Assembly (NCBI GenBank): GCA_030549495.1
Contig: JAUIRK010000896.1
Span: 124,001 to 188,000, forward strand
Length of the DNA stretch: 64,000 nt
From: Nectonema munidae
Lineage: Eukaryota > Nematomorpha > Nectonematoida > Nectonematidae
Direction: 5' to 3'
Below are positions 1-12,479 of this stretch, one piece after another. Position 1 is the stretch's first letter. Each line of letters opens with the position of its first letter. The notes under the pieces were generated by a model. It did not search any database. It saw only the letters and a program-made list of their open reading frames with translations, and was not told the origin of the DNA. The translations under genes were made by a program, and so were the position numbers.

Positions 1-479
1 GGATTGAAAGTAACAACGCTACTGTGTATATTAAAAATTATTGCGTAAGCAATTACTTTTATATATTTTACTCTATCTTTGTAACGTGAGTGAGAATGGA
101 AAATTGGTTGAACCATGTTTGAAGAAGCAGATGCAGGAATGATACAAAAATGCTTACACAAATCGAATGAAGTAGGAAAATAAATAATGAGAATGAATGT
201 TGTGATGTGAGCACGTAGACCGTAATAAGTTATATCTTCAGAATTCAAACATAATCATAAGTATGACAGCTTTGATTGAAGGCTAAGTTAAAAGGTGTGC
301 CCTCTTGACTTAGGACGACGGTTCCGTTCATAAAAAATGACGCTGTAGAAATGATTATGATGATAGATTTATTATTTTGGCTGCCAAAGATAATGATGAT
401 GAATAGGTTGATGAATAAATAAGAACATGTTGTTTTTATGATGAGAAAGAGAATGATGAAAAGTAGTGTTATGTGAGGA
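1..479. other. No gene seen; flank of minisatellite
   Basis: AT-rich sequence with no recognisable coding or repeat signature. The long minus-strand reading frame that crosses into this stretch is an extension of the minisatellite frame and I do not regard it as coding. Confidence 0.5.
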
Positions 480-2029
480 AGATGTTGATGATGATGTTGG
501 GATGATTTTGATGAGATGATGTTAAGATGATTTTGATGATGATGATGTTGAGATGATTTTGATGATGATGATGTTGAGATGATTTTGATGATGATGATGT
601 TGAGATGATTTTGATGATGATGATGTTGAGATGATTTTGATGATGATGATGTTGGGATGATTTTGATGATGATGATGTTGAGATGATTTTGATGATGATG
701 ATGTTGAGATGATTTTGATGATGATGATGTTGAGATGATTTTGATGATGATGATGTTGGGATGATTTTGATGATGATGATGTTGAGATGATTTTGATGAT
801 GATGATGTTGAGATGATTTTGATGATGATGATGTTGAGATGATTTTGATTTGATGATGATGTTGAGATGATTTTGATGATGATGATGTTGAGATGATTTT
901 GATGATGATGATGTTGGGATGATTTTGATGATGATGATGTTGAGATGATTTTGATGATGATGATGTTGAGATGATTTTGATGATGATGTTGAGATGATGA
1001 TGATGATGATGTTGAGATGACTTTGATGATGATGATGATGTTGAGATGATTTTGATGATGATGATGATGATGATGTTGAGATGATTTTGATTTTGATGAT
1101 GATGTTGAGATGATTTTGATTTTGATGATGATGATGATGTTGAGATGATTTTGATGATGTTGAGATGATTTTGATTTTGATGATGATGATGATGTTGAGA
1201 TGATTTTGATGATGTTGAGATGATTTTGATGATGTTGAGATGATTTTGATGATGATGTTGAGATGATTTTTGATGATGATGATGTTGAGATGATTTTGAT
1301 GATGATGATGTTGAGATGATTTTGATGATGATGATGATGTTGAGATGATTTTGATGATGATGATGAGGTTGAGATGATTTTGATGATGATGATGAGGTTG
1401 AGATGATTTTGATTTTGATGATGATGTTGAGATGATTTTGATTTTGATGATGATGATGTTGAGATGATTTTGATGATGATGTTGAGATGATTTTGATGAT
1501 GATGATGTTGAGATGATTTTGATGATGATGATGTTGAGATGATTTTGATGATGATGATGTTGAGATGATTTTGATGATGATGATGTTGAGATGATTTTGA
1601 TGATGATGATGTTGAGATGATTTTGATGATGATGATGATGTTGAGATGATTTTGATGATGTTGAAATGATTTTGATGATGATGATGTTGAGATAATTTTG
1701 ATGATGATGATGATGTTGAGATGATTTTGATGATGATGATGATTTTGATGATGATGATGATGTTGAGATGATTTTGATGATGATGATGATGATTTTGATG
1801 ATGATGATGTTGAGATGATTTTGATGATGATGATGTTGAGATGATTTTGATGATGATGATTTTGATGATGATGTTGAGATGATTTTGATGATGATGATGT
1901 TGAGATGATTTTGATGATGATGATGTTGAGATGATTTTGATAATGATGATGTTGGGATGATTTTGATGATGATGATGTTGGGATGATTTTGATGATGATG
2001 ATGTTGAGATGATTTTGATGATGATGTTT
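480..2029. repeat. 26-bp GATGAT-type minisatellite, about 59 units
   Basis: Tandem array whose usual unit is four GAT triplets followed by the 14-base core GTTGAGATGATTTT. The number of GAT triplets varies from two to seven between units, and some units carry a doubled GATTTT, so there is a microsatellite inside the minisatellite. A few units have GTTGGG in place of GTTGAG. The unit has no stop codon in any minus-strand frame. Because 26 is not a multiple of 3, translation walks through all three frames and gives a cycling pattern rich in His/Gln/Asn, Ile/Lys and Ser/Thr. This explains two very long overlapping minus-strand frames (621 and 534 codons) without any real gene. Confidence 0.95.
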
Positions 2030-2142
2030 AACACAAGCCATAAATTTGATTTTAATATTAGAGTTACTAACACAAGCCATAAATTTGATTTTAAAATTAG
2101 AGTTAGTCACAAGCCATAAATTTGATTTTAATATTAGAGTAA
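2030..2142. repeat. Three tandem copies of a 37-39 bp unit
   Basis: Begins exactly where the 26-bp array stops. The unit starts with CACAAGCCATAAATTTGATT and ends with ATTAGAGT; the three copies differ at only a few bases. Its composition has nothing in common with the neighbouring GATGAT array, so it is a separate array that shares the junction. Confidence 0.9.
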
Positions 2143-2255
2143 TAAAAAAATTTATTTAAATATTAAAATTAGTGTTAACAAAACACAAAAAGGATGTGTA
2201 CAGACAAAAGCCCTACCTGACAAAATCCCTCCCTTCAGAATGAGATAGAGGACAA

Positions 2256-2273
2256 CCCCCCCCCCCCCCCCCC
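2256..2273. repeat. Poly-C tract (18 C)
   Basis: Homopolymer of 18 C in otherwise AT-rich DNA. Its length is likely to vary and may be unreliable in the assembly. Confidence 0.9.
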
Positions 2274-2584
2274 GCAAAATCATAGCATAATTGAGCGTGT
2301 ATATTACATAACTTTGTTTTTTAGTACATATTTAAAAAAACACTTTTTTTCTAGCAAATGATACAATATTAGGCAAAATTCACTTTTTTGAATTTAAAGG
2401 TAAGATTTTCCACGATGATGATGACAATCATGACTAACTTATTACTCTGTTACTTAATCGATGTTTCTTTTTCATCATCACCAGAGCGAAAAAATTAAAA
2501 AAAGTCAATTTTTTAAGAACAAAAAGCCAATTTTAAACTAGTTTGAACTATATACATTTTCAATTATTATTTCATGAGGGAAGA

Positions 2585-2690
2585 AATTAACTTCCGTATC
2601 TGGACAAATGGTAAAGATAGTGACAATCAGCAATCGAACCCAGACCATCTGGATCGAGTTCACAACTTTTAGCCATCTACCTAAATTACT
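2585..2690 (-). mobile_element. tRNA-derived SINE fragment (second family)
   Basis: The minus strand contains GGTTCGATTGCTGA, a good match to an RNA polymerase III B box. About 45 bases upstream lies GTAGATGGCTAAAAG, which resembles a degenerate A box. A non-tRNA body with CCAGATACGGAAGT follows. Spacing and order fit a tRNA-headed SINE. It does not fold as an intact tRNA, and it differs from the SINE family at 13.8, 24.9 and 26.2 kb. With a single copy in the window, the family assignment is tentative. Confidence 0.4.
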
Positions 2691-2699
2691 ATGTTTAAA

Positions 2700-4490
2700 G
2701 TAATTATCTTTCGAATCTTGAATTTACACTTTTATTTCCTATTATTTTTAAAAGTGCCCGTCTATTTTTAATTTGTGTTTTATTTAGTTTTTAATTTTGT
2801 TGTTGAATAAAAAGCTGAAATAAAGTAAAGAAAATATAAAAATTAAAATTTGGAATAAAAGATCCTTTAAAAAATTTCGAAGATGACACCTTCCAGGGCG
2901 AATACTAGGCGAATAACTAGTTTGAAGTGTTTTTTCTTCAGTTTTTTTTAATTCTTTAGGCCATAAATTTAAGAATAATGTTTTATCTCAACAAAAATTT
3001 TAAAAATTATTTTTTAAAAACAAAAATATTATTTTAAATTTTACTCAAAATTTTTACATTTTTTTATTCTAATATAATCCAAGGAACAAATCTTTTCCTT
3101 TAGGTTAAGAATTTCGTGTAATAAGCAGCGTCCTCACATGCCTACGTGGCGCTCTAGAACAACATTTACAAAGGTGCCCCATGCCAAAATTTTAGCGACG
3201 CCCTTCCCCCAAGCGACGCACGAAAATAATATTAAATTAATTTATCACTAAAGAAATCCAAACACCATTTTTAAAGAATAATCTTACAAAATGAATGATA
3301 CGTTTCAGATGTGTTGTACTGCAAAAGGTATATTAATAACACTAAGAATTCATTTCCATTAGAATTGATAGCAAATTTTAAATGTTTTTTTCACATTTGT
3401 AAAACAAGTGAGGTGTACTCTATGTATATTTTGTTTAATATTTGCCGCCCCAAAGAAGCGTCGCCCCAGATATATGCCCGCTGTCTCCCCGTACGTAAGT
3501 ACCAGACAATAAGTCAAAAAAATCAAAAAATTTTAATTATAAAGTGAAAAAATAGGATTTTTAGGTTCAAAATTCTTTGTCCTGTTTGATCACCCAAATT
3601 TTTCTAGCTTCTATAATATAAGTATCCACATAAACAATGAAGAATATGAAAAATGAGTGTAATAAAATCAAGTAAGATTGTAGTTGAAGTTTTCTTACTT
3701 GGGAGAATGAGTAAGTAGAGCAAATTTTTGTCAAATTCGTAATTGCTATATACTTTTAATTTTACGAATTTTTGAGTCCCTTTTCAAATGGGGCTTGAGG
3801 CACTGACAATCGTTCCCTATCTAAATAGGCTTTTTTAAATTTTAATTATATAGTAATGATTGCATTTCTTTTAAGGGCGGTATTTGAAAAATACGAATCA
3901 AATATTCAAAATATTATTTATTTTATCAATAATATTTAAATATCAATGCTTAAAGGGTAATAAGATCGCATTAAACTTGAATATATCCTAAAATTTGGAA
4001 GGGATCTATTTTCAATTTGAAACAACAGTTTTTCAAGTTAAGGTTGAGGAGCTCTGTGCGTTGCCATTTGTCAATTCAAGGCATTTCGTAGCTAAGACGT
4101 TTCTTAGTAAAGATATTTTGTACCTAATTTTGTAAATTTAGCACTTTTTTTTCAATTTTTGTTTACGAAATGAGCAATTTACGTACGAAATGAATTACTT
4201 GGGTATGAAATGTCTTGGTTACAAAATGTCAACACGTTCAAAAATTTTTAATAAGCTGACACATATACATTACAATTTGTCTATTACTTTCAGTGAGCAT
4301 ACTTTTCGAAATATTACGATGAGATTTTGTTTGTATGATACGCACAATTTTCTTCCTTACTTTTTTGTACAGAAAGAAAACGTCTACATTTGTTTACTTT
4401 GTTACATGGATTGTCATCCAGACAAAATATTAATTCTCATGATGCAAAATAAATCACTCTTTCTATAGATTTTAGTCTAGAATGATTAAT
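2700..4490. other. AT-rich intergenic DNA, no gene seen
   Basis: Only short random open frames. Two patches of higher GC (about 3131-3225 and 3444-3505, both rich in GCGAC/GCCCC words) stand out and could be ends of an old non-autonomous DNA transposon, but I could not define inverted repeats or a target duplication. Confidence 0.5.
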
Positions 4491-4496
4491 ATTGAA

Positions 4497-4551
4497 ACGG
4501 TACCTAGTCAAAATCTGCACATCCAAAATCCCCAAAAACCAAAATCTAAGC
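4497..4551 (+). repeat. Phrase repeat, left-end type A (AAAATC keyword)
   Basis: Starts ACGGTACCTAGTCAAAATC and continues with degenerate ~15-base units of the form CAAAATCCCCAAAAAC. The same start recurs at 5306 and, more diverged, at 35711, which defines a dispersed family of terminal sequences. It may pair with the inverted phrase ending near 5389 to bound an ~890-bp non-autonomous element, though 5306-5389 could instead be a small element of its own. Confidence 0.55.
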
Positions 4552-4659
4552 TATCAACTAGTAAACACTCAGAAATTAGTTTTATTTTATTTTCATTCTA
4601 AATTTTCAATATTATCAGTTTTTCACGAATTTTGCAAAAATAAGAATATCCCGAAAATG

Positions 4660-4870
4660 TCATTGTTTGAATCCAATGGTAGTTTATTTTGTATAAAAAT
4701 GGATCAAACTTGTCAAAAATAGATTTGAATATTGCGGTACATCTGAATATTTTCCTATATCAATATAAAAATTTTTTACTCATATATACCCTATTTCAAG
4801 TATTTTTAATCAGATTGCGATGTTTATTTTGTATTTAAATTAATCAAACTTGTAAAAAACATTTAAAACT
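4660..4870. repeat. Diverged units of the 150-bp satellite family
   Basis: Contains the words found in the array at 56523-57030: a run like ACTCATATATACCCTATTTC, then GATTGCGATGTTTATTTTGT, then AATCAAACTTGT. A second partial unit, read as AATCCAATGGTAGTTTATTTTG followed by GGATCAAACTTGTC, lies just upstream. About one and a half units are present, much decayed. Confidence 0.5.
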
Positions 4871-5305
4871 TGTTTTTAAGGTCGATCCACTGTTAACCTC
4901 AATTTATTTTTATGCAACATCATAAAAAGAGTTTTTCTAAAAATATAATAAATGGTTTAATTTAGAAAAAACTTTTGAGACTTCTCTCATTTTAATTCAC
5001 TGCTTATCCATTATTATTTTTTTAAAGTGGTAAAAAGTTATCTCCTTTTATTTATATTATTATTTTGTAGCTTATCAATATTATTTTTTTTATCTTTATA
5101 GATTATTAAGTTTTTGTAGTTTTACTAATTTTACTTAAAATAACAGAAAACATTTTTGATTGTTTCCAAAATTCCGATGTAGATGACATTGAAGTGTGAG
5201 AAACACGACTCTTCTATAGAATTACTTTATTCAGGGAAGGATTAGGCCTGTATTGAAGATCATGAGTATAAAGATGATAACGGGTTTGATGATGGAAGGC
5301 AATAA

Positions 5306-5389
5306 ACGGTATCTAGTCAAAATCCCCGAAAAATAAGGTAGCAGTGACTAAAATTTTCCGGGATTTTGGTTGCGGGGATTTTGTTGAGG
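5306..5389. repeat. Phrase repeat, head-to-head pair
   Basis: A forward phrase (ACGGTATCTAGTCAAAATC, then CCCGAAAAAT) is followed within 20 bases by an inverted phrase (TTTTCCGGGATTTTGGTTGC, then GGGGATTTTG). The two arms could form a weak foldback. The left start is nearly identical to that at 4497. Confidence 0.5.
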
Positions 5390-5399
5390 ATCAAAGATT

Positions 5400-6560
5400 A
5401 ATTAATAAGAATAGCTACGTGGAATGTAAGGACACTATACCAAAGTGGTTAACTAGTTAATTTAGAAAAGGAAATAGAAAGACTTAAGATTGATATATTA
5501 GGAATAGGAGAGATGAGATAGCCTTGAGCAGGAGAAATAACAACAGATGAAGGAAAGAAAGTTATATACTCTCGAGGACAAACACCGAATAGAGGAGTTG
5601 GAATTATGATACATAAAAATTTTAATAGGATTTTGGCCAATATCAGACAGAATAATAATGATGAAGATAAAATAAAACCCCTTGAATATAAATATAATTT
5701 AGGTATACGCACCAACAGATGATAGTAGCGAAGAAGAATTCAGACCTTTTAGAGATGTCAAAAGAAAGATAATATTGTAAAGAACACGAAATAATAATAT
5801 GGGTGACTTGAAAACAAAAATAGGAAATGGAAGGCAAGAAGATATAGTAGGACTATATGGACTTGGAAAGATAAATGCAAGAGGAGATACATGGGTGGAA
5901 TGGTGTTCAGAATACCAGCAAGTAATAACAAACACATGAAACTAAATGTACATGTATACATGAATACTATGTGCATGGAAAAGTCTAAGAGGAAAATACA
6001 AAAACCAAATTGGTTATATCACAATAAATAGAAGGTTCAAAAACGCAATTAAGCAAAGTAAAGCTCACCCTGGAGCAGATTGCAACAGCGATCACAATCC
6101 AGTAATTACAGATGTAAAAAGAATACTAAAGAAAACGAGTTGGTAAATCTAACATTAGAAGAGAGTTTGATATGCTGAAGAAAACCCAAGCGAAAAGAGA
6201 AAAATTCGTTTCAAAAACAATGAATAGATATAAGGCACTTATGGAAAAAGATAAAGAAGAAGGTGCACAACAACAATGGAATAATCTCCAAAATGCTGTA
6301 GAAAATACGATTGAAGAAATACCCAAGACTAAAAGAAAGAAAAAGAACCCATTGATGAACGAAGAAATCCTAAACTTAATGAATGAAAGAAGTAAAAATT
6401 CTATAAATGATAGTCAGGAAGTAAAAATTTTTTTAATAAAATTGATCTAGATTCTACAAAGCAGATAAAAACCACAAAATTCAAGAGCAAAAATTTATTT
6501 TAAGGAGGAAATATAAAAGAAGAATTGAAGAAAACTAAAAGATATTACAAAAAGTCAAAA
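5400..6560 (+). pseudogene. RTE-type LINE relic: endonuclease and linker region
   Basis: Scattered frames on the + strand match the apurinic-like endonuclease of the LINE group often annotated as craniofacial development protein 2-like. In order: RIATWNVRTLYQSG near 5408; a stretch ending LKIDILGIGE; NRGVGIMIHKNFNR; IRTNR/DDSSEEEFRPF near 5700; MGDLKTKIGNGRQEDIVG near 5800; GADCNSDHNPVITDVKR near 6080. The last is the conserved SDH box of the endonuclease. A 92-codon open frame at 6172-6450 matches the charged linker that precedes the reverse transcriptase (ending KTKRKKKNPLMNEEILNLMN). Several stops and frame changes interrupt it, and no reverse transcriptase follows. It is a dead, 3'-truncated copy. 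Confidence 0.85.
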
Positions 6561-6950
6561 AAAAAATTTTTTTGAACTAAGCGCGGGGCCCTTGTAAGGC
6601 ACGGGGCCTGTAGCAGCTGCTACATCTGCTAATATGTTAATCCGAAACTGGTCATTGATATTTCCAACTCTAGAGAGTGGAGACAAAGATGATTTTATTG
6701 AAAATCATGGGTGTGAAAAGAACATTACCAACTACTTCAGTGCATCCTAAAACAGGAATTAAAAGACGATGTTCTTCTTGCGTACAATAAATGTATGGCA
6801 CAGACTATAAAAAACAAAAAGATAAGATTGGCAAAAATAGCATGCAATGTAAAGTTCGCCTGAAACCTGTATGCAACAAATACAACGAGATGCAACAATA
6901 GTTTATAGATTATTCTATTCTTGTGACAAAAACCTATGTGTTATCCTAAT
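6561..6950. other. No gene seen
   Basis: Includes a short GC patch at about 6583-6620 (GGGGCC words repeated) directly after the LINE relic. Its origin is unclear. Confidence 0.4.
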
Positions 6951-7263
6951 CAGGGGTTTCCAACCTTTTTTTAAATGTACCCCTAGCATAGCTAAAAAAA
7001 AATTTGTGTGCCCTTTAAATTTTAAAATCCAAAATAACACTAAGAAAAAATTTTTAATCTTACATTGGTGAAGTGGTTGATTTATGTTTCCACGATGTTT
7101 TGAATGTTATCTCCGATACAAAACTTTTGCATCTGTTACGTTTGGCATTAACAGATTGTAATAATACAATATAAATCCTACTATTTTCTTTAAAATAAAT
7201 GTATCCCCTTAGGAGTGCAAATGTACCACTGGTGGTACATGTACCCCAGGTTGGGAACCCCTG
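6951..7263. mobile_element. Non-autonomous hAT-type MITE
   Basis: Terminal inverted repeats CAGGGGTTTCCAACCT (left) and AGGTTGGGAACCCCTG (right) agree at 15 of 16 bases. The CAGGGG...CCCCTG ends and ~310-bp length without coding capacity are typical of hAT MITEs. The flanks (ATCCTAAT and TGACCTAA) are similar but not identical, so the 8-bp target duplication is uncertain. Confidence 0.8.
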
Positions 7264-7559
7264 TGACCTAAATAGATCAAACTTTGTGGTTAAAATAACC
7301 TATGTGGTTATATTTCTTCTGGATTATTTTCATACAATATATAATCATGCATCTTATCTAAATTGTATTCATTGATCTTTTCAACATAGCAGGTTGTAAG
7401 ATTTTATATATTATAAACTACAATTTAACTATAATTATATTAAAAAAATGCTCCAAATAGTCATAAACAAGTAAATTACATTTGTCTAAAAATCACAGTT
7501 TTATAATTAACTCTTTCAGTTGCAATGTTAACTTTTTAAAAGAAAAAAAAAGGAATTTT

Positions 7560-7830
7560 AGAGATATTTGATGAATTTTCATACAATAATATACTCATTG
7601 AATACAGAATACTTAATGAAAGTGTATATGTGTTAAAACATTATGTATTTAGATTTAGTTCATTTTCATACAAAATAAACATCACCATTGGATTCAGCCT
7701 ACTCGAAAATAGGTATGATGCATCTATAATCTATATAAAACTTTTATATTTATTTTGTAAAAATAATCGATTTTAGGAAAGATCGCCATGTTTACGTGTC
7801 TTTTTTGACAAGTTCGGTTGAAATTCGTAA
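7560..7830. repeat. Diverged 150-bp satellite units, partly inverted
   Basis: ACAAAATAAACATCACCATT followed by GGATTCAGC is the reverse complement of the unit part at about 4675-4700. Further on, GATCGCCATGTTTACGTGTC resembles the forward word GATGGTCACGTTTATTT of the 56.5 kb array. Single units in both orientations suggest dispersal by a carrier element rather than local expansion. Confidence 0.4.
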
Positions 7831-8379
7831 AAAATAAATACAGATTCAGCATGTTAAAAATATGTTTAATTTGAGAAAAATAAGAAGATGTAAAGTGCAA
7901 TTTTACTCATTTAAAAATGACTGTTTACTCGTTTTGTTGCGATGAATTCAAATTTTTACCAGCATTTTTCTTTCACCTTTAGTTGTTTTGCTTTTGCATA
8001 CCCCACTTCTGTATGCAAAAGTAGAATCATTTACTCTGACTATGTGTCCCCCTCTGCATATATACCTATAGAAGACACGCCAGAAAACTTCTAAAGTCGT
8101 AGCTTTGTCATACAAACATAAAAACATCCAAACCTTTAGTGGGCATTAATGATGGTAATTAACAGTTTTTTCGTTAACCGATTAATTTATTGCCTAATAT
8201 CTTTTAACCAATCGATAAATAGGTTAATTTGGGTTAAATTTTGAGTCCACAGATATCGTAAAGAAAACGCGAAAAAGCAAATGCAATTTTGTTAGAACAT
8301 AATTACATGTACCAGAACATGAAAATATGATTATTCAATGTCGTTTTTAAATTGGGTGTATATGATTGTAGTCAACGCC

Positions 8380-8545
8380 TTTTGCTAAGAATTTTTTACG
8401 AAAGGGATTTATTTTCCTAGAGGGTTTTTCGTAACGCAATTTATTTCCTAGTGTTTTTTTTTGCTAAAGCGTTTTTCTTAAGACGGTTTTTCTTGGAAAA
8501 TTTTTTCAAAAGTGGGCGATTTTCTAGTGTGTTGTTTTCTGCGCT
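8380..8545. repeat. Degenerate ~20-bp phrase repeat (TTTTTCG keyword)
   Basis: Successive half-similar units such as TTTGCTAAGAATTTTTTACG, CTAGAGGGTTTTTCGTAACG and TTGCTAAAGCGTTTTTCTTA. It resembles the other phrase repeats of the window in construction but not in keyword. No inverted partner was found. Confidence 0.4.
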
Positions 8546-10949
8546 AGCTTTCTGTTTGTACATACTCACTGCCCAAGGTTCGGAGAGAAGAGGTTGAGGT
8601 GGGAGTTGAGAAAGTAAACTTTTAGTGACATTCAAATCCAATATCCTCATAAGACTTAAAGTTCATAAGATTAATCAGAGCTTGGATATTATTTTAAATT
8701 ATAGGAATAAGTTATTCCCACGCTATTTTTCTAATGATCGGGCTGTGATTGAGTGATTTTAAAACTACAAAGAGGAATTGCTCATCATTTTTCCAAAGAA
8801 AATTTTAATCGAAATTTTTACTCATATTTCTATAATGTATTTTTAACTAATAAATATTTTTACTCACTTTATTTTTTGCAAATTAATTTATCCTATTTGA
8901 AATTGGCAAAATTAAATTGAAAGATTATTCAAAAATTAAAATTTTAAAATTCAAATAGTACTTTCTAAATACATAATTTATCTTTTATTTGGGAATTATG
9001 ATTTCTTGTGCTTATATTACAAGGAAACGTTTATTAGATTGTTAAAAACCAATTACGATTAGATTGAAAAAAGAGGGGGAATGTAAATTTTTCATCTTCT
9101 CAAGGAGAAAATAGAATATAGAATTTTGAGGAACACTGCATTAGAGGGAAACTCATTCAAGTAAAATAATTGATAGATAAGATATGAGTGAAGTACAATT
9201 CTAAAGGTATCAAATTTTTAAGTAAGGGCGCTGTTTCTTACAAAGAATCTGGAAAGCAAGAGTGGAGACAAATGTTATTTTAATTAAAATGATAAATTTT
9301 GCATATAAATCTCCAAACAAATATCTTCCATTATATTCCTTTAGAGATGATGGAGATGTATACAAATTTGAGTGCACCTACAAAGAGAGGAGAACGGAGA
9401 GAGGCCTTGCAGTAGAATAGACGTCTTTTCAAATTTGCGCGTATTTATATCATCATTAATCAATGCACAAAAGTAATTAATTAAACTCCCTTCTACTAAA
9501 AAGTAGGCTAAATGCGTAAAATGCAAGAAGGAAGAAGGAGTATTATAATATAACGTAGTCATGTGTTTATCATCCACTATAAGAACATGAAAGAAAGAGC
9601 TTTCGATAGACAGGAGAAGCAAGATTATTACTATAACTCTTTGTTTATTTTTAGGCCTTGAAACATGATGAAAACTGCTAACACTCTTGTGACTTTCTTC
9701 GTCAAAACTTCTTGAATATGAAACCCTTAAAAATGCTAGACATGAAAGAAAACGTTGGGAAAACGAGGTGGTTCTTTCTGTTAAGCATTTAAATTAAATA
9801 TGGGTTATGTTTAGCCGCTTTTAAGGAACACTCCATTAAAACTTAGAAAAAAACAAATTAGAAATTAATTCATTTTTTTCCTTTGCTTATGGGAAAGTAT
9901 TAGTAATTCAAGCCAAAAATGAGGATGACCATGAAAAAGTTACATCGAGTAATAGTCATTTGTTTTAGTAGTAATCGAACAGTGTTCTCCACTTTGAAGT
10001 GAGCCAGTGTACCATGAAGAGTCTTGTGTGTGATGTTTCATATATAAGTCTAGTATCACTTATAAGTCTCTTTATTTCGATTAATTTCAAATAAAGAGCG
10101 TGAAAATTCAATCTTGTCTTACTTTCGAACAAAGTTTTTTACCATTATTAGCCTTAGTTCAATAAATTATTTTATTTATTTTTCAGAAAATATTATTTTG
10201 TTACTTTTAAGCTTTTTCAGTTCTTCCAAATTTTTAAACATAAATAAGCCAATAAAAGGCAGCCAACTATCAATAATTTTAATTTCACTAAAAAAGAGTT
10301 GAATATCACTAATTAGCGATTTTTTTGAATTATCAGTAGGGAAAATTTAACTTTATTTGGCTAAATATTTTACTTGTCTAGTTTTGATCTACAAATTTAC
10401 TTAAAACTAAAATGATGAAAATATGAAAAGAATTAAAAATTTTAAATGAGAAAAAAAAAAAAATAATTCAAAATTCGAGTTAATTAGACGGTGAAAGTAA
10501 TGAATTTTAAAAAATGTGTTTATTATGAAGAGTGTTTTTTGGAGACTTGATTTGTATAAATTTCAAATGCTCTAATAAAATCTATAAATTCAAGAACAAA
10601 TTTTACAGTTGCTTCTTTATCCGCTGGAAGTTTGAGTATTGAAATTGGACCAATAGGACAAAAGCCTTAATTTAAAACATAGTAATTATTTCTCCAGACA
10701 CTTTTAGGACTTACTTTAATGAAGACAAATATGTAAAAAAAAATAAAAGGAATTCAAAGGAACCTCTTTAAATTAAAAAAAAATATGTTATCATAAGAAA
10801 TGAGGTAAAATACTATAGTTAGGAAAGCGAAGAAAGCATATAATGAAAATTGTTTTGGTGCAAGTTCATCTGATAATAAATCGACATCGAAAATGATCAA
10901 TTCAACAATTATAGACCTCGGAAAATGAAGGAAAAGCAACAGACTTATA

Positions 10950-12478
10950 TGAAATCTCCCAAAGTTTCAATAAACATTTTAATTTTTATCTGGCAGTAAT
11001 GTAAAAATAATAAAATGTCTCAATGATGCATTCATTGCAATTGACAACCTAAAAAAAAGTAAAAGTGACAATTTTTATGGCTTATCTCCTTTCGATATTA
11101 AACTTGACAGAAATTTTATAGCAGTGCTTCTGATGAAATTATTCAATCTATAAATGAGGCTTTGTGTGTTTCCCAAAGTTTTTAGGAATTTCAAGGTTCC
11201 CATTTTTAACCCATTAAAGACCAATGTTCCCAAAGGGAACGTAGACGAATTCTTAATTTAAATGGAATTAAATAGGAATTACTAAAGTCGTCTGCTTTGT
11301 TCTGTCCTAAATGGGTTAATTGTGTATTTTATTCTAGTCAATTTGGGTTTAGAAAGGGTTACTCATATAGAAATGTACCATTCTATTTTACTAGCAAAGT
11401 TCTAAATGCTCTTGAACATAAACTGAATGTTTTACTTTTTTATATACCTTAAAAAAGCTTTTGACTGCATTCCTTTTGATTCACTCTTAAAATATTTAAA
11501 CTTTATGGCTTTTCAACGTTATCTCTTAAATTTCTTGGATCCTATTTGTATGAAAGATATTAAACGGTTTTTATAAATTATTACTAATCACTTGCATTAA
11601 ATCTGATAAATAGAACTTCCGAAGGCTCTGTGCTTGTGCCATTGATATCCTCTATATATATTAATGATTTCCCTTCTTCATCTCAAAAAGAAGAATTTAT
11701 TCTATTTACGAATGATATTTGTTTGTTATTAAAAGATATAGTTGTAGATTTCTACATAATGAAACACTTCATAATGAAGTGTTTGTTTAATTCGAGCTTT
11801 TTTACTATTATTAACAGTAAGTGACAGTGCATTTATTTTTAAAATGTAAAAATAAGGGATGGTTTTCCTGAACTGCTTAGCAAAATAGGAATATCTTTTA
11901 ATGAGAACGTTTAATCTTTCAGGTGACATCATCAATGAAAATCTTAAATGGAAAGAATAGTACGTCCTTTATCTTACAGTGTTGCCAGGCAAAAAAAAAT
12001 CAAATATCCTAAAAATCATAGAAAAAAATCCGTAGAAATCCGTAGACCCAGGCCTTTAGCAAGGAATGAAGTTTTTACATTGAAATACATGCATCACTGG
12101 TTACCAGAGATCTTTGAAAATTACTCTCCTACAATTTTTAAAAAGAAAGAACCTAGACAAGGTTCATAGATAATATGATATCCAAAAAATTTGTACATGA
12201 TATATTTTTGTCAGAATATAACAAAGTGTATTTGATTGTTATTACTCTTGTAATAAATAGATTAATTTTTTTATTATTTATAATGGCTGATTCATTTATC
12301 TCTATTTTCCTATGTTTGTTTTTTAATTAAATTTTGTAATTTATAAACATCTGCCAGCCAAGCGGTCACTTCTGACTTCTTATGCAGCTCCTTCCGTAAT
12401 GTAATCTATGCAATGCGTGCTTGTGTTATTTTTATTTCTTCAACGATGTTCAATAAAGTTTCTTGTTCTTATGCTATA
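10950..12478 (+). pseudogene. LINE (Jockey/CR1-like) reverse transcriptase relic with 3' tail
   Basis: Frames on the + strand carry LINE reverse-transcriptase blocks: SDNFYGLSPFDIKL near 11060; VFPKVFRNFKVPIF near 11170; FGFRKG-type block near 11345; YLKKAFDCIPFDSLLKYL near 11450 (the block containing the first catalytic Asp); FYGFSTLSLKFLGSYLYER; VPLISSIYINDF near 11640 (the GSVLGP-type block). The YADD region is replaced by NDICLLL. Downstream, IINENLKWKE and HHWLPEIFENYSP belong to the C-terminal part. A GC-richer 3' tail (12350-12475) ends ...TTCAATAAAGTTTCTTG. Many frame changes; a TTAA MITE is inserted at 11210-11315. Confidence 0.75.
11206..11319. mobile_element. TTAA-flanked piggyBac-type MITE nested in LINE
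   Basis: TTAA duplications at 11206-11209 and 11316-11319 flank a 106-bp insert with ends CCCATTAAAGACC and TCCTAAATGGG (imperfect inverted repeats). The LINE coding sequence continues on both sides, so insertion came after the LINE. Its centre (GTAGACGAATT...AAAGTCGTCTGCTTT) resembles the copy at 16.76 kb. Confidence 0.8.
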
Positions 12479-12479
12479 T

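Larger units (their letters stand above)
7264..10949. other. AT-rich DNA without recognisable genes
   Basis: Only short chance frames. Embedded are satellite-like sequence (7560-7830) and a phrase-like repeat (8380-8545). Around 9950-10020 the minus strand has a weak tRNA-like stretch, not strong enough to call. A segment at 9336-9605 and one at 35.0-35.46 kb share small words such as CGTAAAATGCAAGAA but do not align well enough to call a family. Confidence 0.5.

Noticed and set aside
480-2029. CRISPR-like array
   Set aside because: Units are tandem with no unique spacers, and this is animal DNA with introns.
245-2110. Two very long minus-strand open frames (621 and 534 codons) rich in His, Gln, Ile and Ser
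   Set aside because: They are translations of the 26-bp minisatellite, open because the unit lacks stops in all frames. They have no signal of a real protein and no intron structure.
5449-5976. Several overlapping Phe/Leu/Ile-rich minus-strand frames
   Set aside because: Antisense to the RTE endonuclease relic.
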